A stretch of DNA of 64,000 nt, taken from Penelope pileata. Taxonomy: Eukaryota; Chordata; Aves; Galliformes; Cracidae. How positions within the stretch are numbered: position 1 is the first letter of the stretch; the number at the start of each line of letters is the position of its first letter. Below are positions 59,248 through 64,000 of the stretch, piece after piece. The position numbers were made by a program, and so were the translations under genes. A model generated the notes under the pieces. It had not been told where the DNA came from, did not search any database, and saw only the letters and a program-made list of their open reading frames with translations. Location: NCBI GenBank assembly GCA_013396635.1, contig WBMW01005291.1:63609-127608 (forward strand), in the 5' to 3' direction.

Positions 59248-60194
59248 TTTTTTATTAAATAGTTACATAAATATTTATGTATTAAATGGCTTTGGCTGGA
59301 GCTTCCCTCGAAGCCCGGCCCCAGGTTCTCCAACATGCATGATCCATCGCATGGGGATGGAAGGAGACCTTTGAATGTTGTTTGTAGCTTGCACAGAAAT
59401 GAATCGTATCTCATTTCAAAGAGCAGAAATTCCCTGCCTCTCCCACTGCAGCGGGCAGGTGTTGGCCACAAACTTCTGAGAAGTGAAATACCTCTCGCCG
59501 AGCGCTGGGTCTGCAGAGGCCCTAAGATGAAACCCACCATGAATTTACACCTCCTGGGAAGCAGTTCCTGAGCCTCCTGCTTCCTGCAGCCGCCTTCTCT
59601 CGGGGACTCGGGGCAGCCCATGGGACAGCACGGGCACCTGGGTGTCCTCCCACTGCATGAAGCTGTCCCCACCATCCTGCACCCGGGAGCAAAACCGGGG
59701 CACCTCCCTGGGACCGGGGTGCCGTAACCCAGCGACTGAATCTGCCAAAGACGCCGCCCGACTCTGCGAAGCAGCTCGGACTCTTCGGAGCTCTCCCCGT
59801 GGGATAAGACGTACCGAAAGGTTCGTGCTCGGGAGTCGGTGAGAAGAAACGAAGGAAAAAGTGCCAAAAGAAAAAAGGATGATGCAAGATGATTGTATGA
59901 TGTTGTTCTATATCGTCAGTATTTTTCTTCCAGTGCTATTGTACATGCGGTGCACAGTAGTCATGAAGTATAGCTTGAACAAGCGCTTCTTTGTATTGTA
60001 TCCATGAACCCAGGGGGAGGTAGAAGCCTTAAAGACGATCGCCGACGTTAAAACCAAGCCTTGAGCGCTGCTTCGAGGGCAGCCCCGCAGGGCTCCCAGC
60101 TCCTCGCCATCTCCTGACCCAAGAGAGACCCATCCCCTTGCGCCTGGAAAGGGGATCCCATGGGAAGACCAAGGGCCACCAAGGACTGTTCTTC

Positions 60195-60735
60195 ACCATT
60201 GTCACTATGACTGTCTGGGATGTCACCATGACAGCATGGGGTATCAACATGATGGTCTGGGATGTCACCATGCTAGCATGGGGTGTCACCGTGATGGTCT
60301 GGGGTGTCAACATGATGGTCTGGGGTGTCACCATGCTAGCATGGGGTGTCACCGTGATGGTCTGGGGTGTCAACATGATGGTCTGGGGTGTCACCATGGT
60401 GGTCTGGGGTGTCAACATGATGGTCTGGGGTGTCAACGTGGTGGTCTGGGGTGTCAACATGATGGTCTGGGGTGTCAACGTGATGGTCTGGGATGTCACC
60501 ATGATAGCATGGGGTGTCACCGTGATGGTCTGGGGTGTCAACATGATGGTCTGGGGTGTCACCATGATAGCATGGGGTGTCACCGTGATGGTCTGGGGTG
60601 TCAACATGATGGTCTGGGGTGTCACCATGATGGCATGGGGTGTCACCGTGATGGTCTGGGGTGTCACCATGACAGCATGGGGTGTCACCGTGATGGTCTG
60701 GGGTGTCACCGTGATGGTCTAAGGTGCCACTGTGG
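60195..60735 (+). repeat. 21-bp minisatellite
   Basis: About 25 copies of a 21-base unit (atggtctggggtgtcaacatg and variants with caccatg, caccgtg or agcatggggt). The period is a multiple of three and stop-free on both strands, so long open frames of seven-residue repeats arise (MVWGVNM-type on plus, TPQTIMV-type on minus). It lies within the inferred RNF169 3' UTR. Confidence 0.95.
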
Positions 60736-61745
60736 CTGAGTGGGATGTCACCGTGATGGTCTGGGATGTCACTGTGACAGTGAGAGACGTCACCATGATG
60801 ATCTCAGGTGTCACAGTCTCAGATGTCACTGTGACAGCATGGGATGTCACTCTGACTGATGGGTGTCACTGTGATGGTCTGGGATGTCACCATGATGAGG
60901 TGTCACCATGACTGTTTGGGGTGTCACCATGATGGTGTGGGATGACTGACACCATGATGGTCAAAGGTGTCACCGTGACTGTTTGGGGTGTCACCATGAT
61001 GGTGTGGGATGTCACTGTGACAGTGAGGGACGTCACCGTGATGATCTCAGATCTCACCGTGACAGTCTCAGTTGTCACTGTTGACAGTGTGGGATGTCAC
61101 CATGGCTGATCGGTGTCACTGTGATGGTCTGAGATGTCACCATGACTGACTGGGGTGTCACCATGATGGTCTGGGATGTCACCATGATGAGGTGTCACCA
61201 TGACTGTTTGGGGTGTCACCATGATGGTGTGGGATGACTGACACCATGATGGTCAAAGGTGTCACCGTGACTGTTTGGGGTGTCACCATGATGGTGTGGG
61301 ATGACTGACACCATGATGGTCAAAGGTGTCACCGTGACTGTTTGGGGTGTCACCATGATGGTGTGGGATGACTGACACCATGATGGTCAAAGGTGTCACC
61401 GTGACTGTTTGGGGTGTCACCATGATGGTGTGGGATGTCACTGTGACAGTGAGGGACGTCACCGTGATGATCTCAGATCTCACCGTGACAGTCTCAGTTG
61501 TCACTGTTGACAGTGTGGGATGTCACCATGGCTGATCGGTGTCACTGTGATGGTCTGAGATGTCACCATGACTGACTGGGGTGTCACCATGATGGTCTGG
61601 GATGTCACCATGATGGGGTGTCCCCATGACTGGTTTGGGATGTCACCATGATGGGGTGTCCTCGTGACTGTCTGGGATGTCACCATGATGGGGTGCCACC
61701 ATGACTGGTTTGGGATGTCACCATGATGGGGTGTCACCATGATGG
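60736..61745 (+). repeat. Higher-order minisatellite array
   Basis: A continuation of the 21-bp family in degenerate form. A block starting near 60881 recurs near 61173 (292 bp apart). Inside it a 67-bp sub-unit, with gatgactgacaccatgatgg and tcaaaggtgtcaccgtgact, is present once in the first block and three times in the second. Confidence 0.9.
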
Positions 61746-62369
61746 AGAGCTGTGGGGTGTTTCCTGGAGCGCCACTGGGTGAAGCTGCAGCGTGGCACCA
61801 GCTCGACAGCTGGAACCAGCTCTGCATGCAGTGCAAATCTGATACAAACCTTTTTCTTCCCCATATCTTCAAAGCACGGCGAAGCATCCAAACAGCTCTA
61901 GAACTCGCTACTCACTATGCAAACAGGAAAATCTTCAACTGATGACAAAAGGGTTTCGTGTATGCCTGGTTTTCTTGGTGTTTACTGTCAAACTGTTTAA
62001 AACAAATATAGATGTTGCTACACTTTTTCCAATATGCTTTAAATCGTTGTGCTTTAGTGTTATCCTCAGCTCAGCATCGGAACACCGGTGCGGAAAAAGA
62101 CTACGGTCGTTTTGGGTCTCAGCTGAACCACTGTGGCTTCATCCGGATGTTTTCAAAGCGATGGAAGTTACTCAAAGACTGTTTACTTGCATGTGTCAAT
62201 GTGTGGGTAAATGCCATGCAGGCGTCCGTCATGTTGTGGCTTCTGTTATTTTGGAACAGAGTAAATCCTGCTTGTGAAAAATTGTCACGAAACAGAAATA
62301 CGCCAACCGTGTACGTGTGAGCAGCAACGAGGACTTTTAACTGCAGGACAAAGGCCGAGGTTAAAACAG

Positions 62370-62375
62370 AATAAA
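62370..62375 (+). terminator. RNF169: Poly(A) signal AATAAA, likely RNF169
   Basis: aataaa within cagaataaaacc, at the end of AT-rich non-repetitive sequence and before the XRRA1 3' end. It is the best candidate for the distal RNF169 cleavage site. Confidence 0.55.
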
Positions 62376-62395
62376 ACCAGGTTCTGACAGTGAGC

Positions 62396-63050
62396 TGCCT
62401 GATTCTGCTGAAATTGCTGCGCGGGGAAACCAGCGTGATCCTACTGCTGGACGGAGGCTGTTTAAGATTTTGCAAAAAAAAGGAAAAGTGAAGGTGAGAA
62501 TAAGGAAATGTTGTTCATGTTGGTGAGTGGTGAGCAAGCAGTGGGGAGTGCTTGTCTTCCATGTCTCCCCTCGTTCCCCATCGCTCGTCCCCTTGGGTGT
62601 TTTTCAAGAGGTGGATTTGGGTTTTTAATGCCTATTTTGTGCTCAGCTCCCTGAGCACGTTCAGGTCCAGCCAGCAGAGCCCTGGTGCCAACCTGGTGAG
62701 GACAGGGACACCGTGACCTTGCTCAGAGCAGGTGGATGTGGATGGGGCCGTCACCGTGCTGTTCCCCCCCCTGCACTGCTGCCAAAAATGCTCTGCAATG
62801 CCCACGGAGTCGGTTTTGTGCAGGGATAGGGAGCACACACCTTATTTACATGAGCTGCAGAGCATGACAATGAGCAAGCACAGTTTTCATGTGCTACCAT
62901 TGAAGCATTTCAGCTGTTTTTGTGCTTTCAAGCTGAATGTGTTGGCTGAAAGCCTCAGGTGAACCTTTTCACTGCTCTCTGTTTTCCAGCCTCGGGAGGG
63001 GGGAAAAATGTCTCCAAACAAGTTACAAAAAAATAACACACCTTTTATCC
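62396..63050. other. Short intergenic stretch between convergent RNF169 and XRRA1
   Basis: About 650 bp with no coding exon or repeat that I recognise. Both neighbouring genes end here tail-to-tail. Confidence 0.5.
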
Positions 63051-63075
63051 GAGTTAGGCCAAAGCTGTGGGGTGC

Positions 63076-63081
63076 TTTATT
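63076..63081 (-). terminator. XRRA1: Poly(A) signal AATAAA, XRRA1
   Basis: On the minus strand AATAAA lies only ten bases after the XRRA1 stop codon. Cleavage would be expected near 63045-63062, giving a very short 3' UTR. Confidence 0.65.
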
Positions 63082-63091
63082 CAACCCCTGG

Positions 63092-63342
63092 CTACGCTGT
63101 GGACTTCACTTTGGGCACTTTCTTGGCTGCTCTCTTTCCTGGCAGCTGCAACTGTTTGGGTCTCCCCTGCTTGGAAGCTGCCTCTGCAAGAAGAGCTTTG
63201 ATCACCGGCATCTCATCCGAAAGCTTGGCCATGCCCGGGACCGGCTCCTTGCCGCTCTCAAACACCTCCTGCAGCTCCTCCATCAGCCTCCATGCCTCCC
63301 GATACGTCTTGGGGCTGGATTTCCTCTTCTGCAAAGCAGATG
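63092..63342 (-). CDS. XRRA1: XRRA1 last coding exon
   Basis: The exon opens with CATCTGCTTTGCAG; G from the previous exon plus CA makes Ala, then SALQKRKSSPKTYREAW follows. A second AG nine codons-bases downstream (TTTGCAG|AAG at 63328) would also look like an acceptor but breaks the phase, so 63342 is preferred. The C-terminus is rich in Lys and Arg. Confidence 0.75.
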
Positions 63343-63984
63343 CTGGAAAAGGTGTGAGCAGAGCGATGGCTCCTTGAAACCGTGGCTCCAACATTGGATT
63401 TTGTTGTCCCGTTTCCTTCCCATCCCAGCAGCACAGGGTATGGGGATAGGGCTGGGAGCAATGCTGAGCAATTCAAGAGTGCAGATAGATGTTTGTGTGC
63501 CTGTAGAGCTGGGGTCAAGCTGGGCAGTGGCTCTTGCAGAATGTGCCTTAATTTTTTGCCTTTTCCACCTCTCTTTCCCCAGTTAGTGCAGGGAAAAGAA
63601 ACAGCACTGGGGAGCAGCCAGGCAGTGGGTTTGTGCTCAGCAGCTCCGAGTTGTACCACCACAGAGGCTGGGAGAGAGATCAAACTTGGCCATGCTCAGA
63701 GCCCCATGTCTTGCTTCATCTCAGGGGCAAATGCACTTGAAGATTTTAAGTGAGGCTGCAGCAGCTGAGGGAGCCTCCATTCCCCATGACTGGGAGTTAG
63801 GGCTGAGCTCAGGGACACCTTTATGTTCACATCCTATCGCTGTGGTGACATGGAGAGATTGGGAGCATGGGGACTTACCCAAGGGGACAGTGGTGATGGC
63901 CGAGGTGTTTCTCATAGCCACCAGGATCCCTTCCAGGACCTCTGCTTTCGTCTTTCGGGCAGGTGGGGCAGGCATCCTTGGACG
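63092..63984 (-). CDS. XRRA1: X-ray radiation resistance-associated protein 1, C-terminal end (partial)
   Basis: Two last coding exons are visible: 63984-63879 and 63342-63092. The gene continues beyond the right edge. The joined C-terminus starts RPRMPAPPARKTKAEVLEGI, passes through KRKSSPKTYREAWRLMEELQ and EVFESGKEPVPG, and ends in a Lys-rich tail with stop TAG at 63094-63092. Splicing is consistent: acceptor CTTGCAG, donor GTAAGT after phase 1, and acceptor TTTTCCAG at 63343. XRRA1 is a leucine-rich repeat protein linked to the X-ray response; its repeats would lie outside this window. I name it from synteny (tail-to-tail with RNF169 as in human) and from the general look of the C-terminus. 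Another gene at this place cannot be fully excluded. Confidence 0.75.
63879..63984 (-). CDS. XRRA1: XRRA1 penultimate coding exon
   Basis: The 106-nt exon lies between acceptor CCTTGCAG and donor GTAAGTCC. It encodes RPRMPAPPARKTKAEVLEGI, then LVAMRNTSAITTVPL, in phase 0 in and 1 out, fitting the last exon. Confidence 0.75.
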
Positions 63985-64000
63985 CTGCAAGGAAGAGCAG

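Larger units (their letters stand above)
56360..62395 (+). other. RNF169: RNF169 3' UTR (inferred)
   Basis: The human gene has a 3' UTR of several kb, and nothing else is coded here on the plus strand. AT-rich, non-repetitive stretches at 57830-57970, 59880-60010 and 61940-62340 look like retained UTR. A poly(A) signal lies at 62370-62375. Between them sit an old CR1 end, a gapped CR1 and two minisatellite arrays. Earlier alternative ends are possible, for instance after the AT-rich stretch near 57900. Confidence 0.6.

Noticed and set aside
60195..61745. Possible CRISPR-like array
   Set aside because: Repeats are directly adjacent with no unique spacers, and the host is a bird. It is a minisatellite.
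63092..63328. XRRA1 last exon beginning at the AG before 63328
   Set aside because: The acceptor looks good, but the phase does not fit the donor of the previous exon; the acceptor at 63342 restores the frame.

Overview
This is vertebrate nuclear DNA, almost certainly from a bird. The evidence is spliced genes with GT-AG introns, many fragments of the avian LINE CR1 with the typical 3' tail (attctatgattct), small introns, and GC-rich first exons with assembly gaps. A galliform source is likely but cannot be proved from the sequence alone. No phage, CRISPR, operon or integrated virus was seen.

The layout matches the conserved block CHRDL2 - RNF169 - XRRA1 known from human chromosome 11q13.4, with the same gene orientations. 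CHRDL2 (chordin-like 2, a secreted BMP antagonist) lies on the minus strand. All 11 coding exons can be joined in frame, giving 432 codons from a start at 26302 to a stop at 1442-1444. RNF169 (a DNA double-strand-break ubiquitin reader) lies on the plus strand, head-to-head with CHRDL2. Its first codons are at 36558, five further coding exons lie at 45984-56359, and a long 3' UTR runs to about 62.4 kb. The end of XRRA1 enters from the right on the minus strand (two last coding exons, 63092-63984), tail-to-tail with RNF169.

Intergenic DNA is limited. The left edge (1 to about 390) faces the 3' end of CHRDL2. About 9 kb (27.0-36.3 kb) separates the two divergent CpG-rich promoters. About 0.7 kb separates the 3' ends of RNF169 and XRRA1. 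Introns and the RNF169 3' UTR carry CR1 fragments in both orientations and several tandem repeats. The most striking repeats are a 21-bp minisatellite and a higher-order array (60.2-61.75 kb) inside the inferred RNF169 3' UTR, and a CCCTATC-type pyrimidine tract in the last intron of CHRDL2.

Assembly problems affect gene models. CHRDL2 exon 1 is present twice in a 446-bp direct repeat bounded by single Ns. A single N falls exactly before the CHRDL2 stop codon. The RING-coding part of RNF169 exon 1 is lost in an N gap. A CR1 element is cut by a 187-base gap. I found no convincing new biological system; the findings are mainly repeat structure, assembly artefacts and a few candidate small elements.
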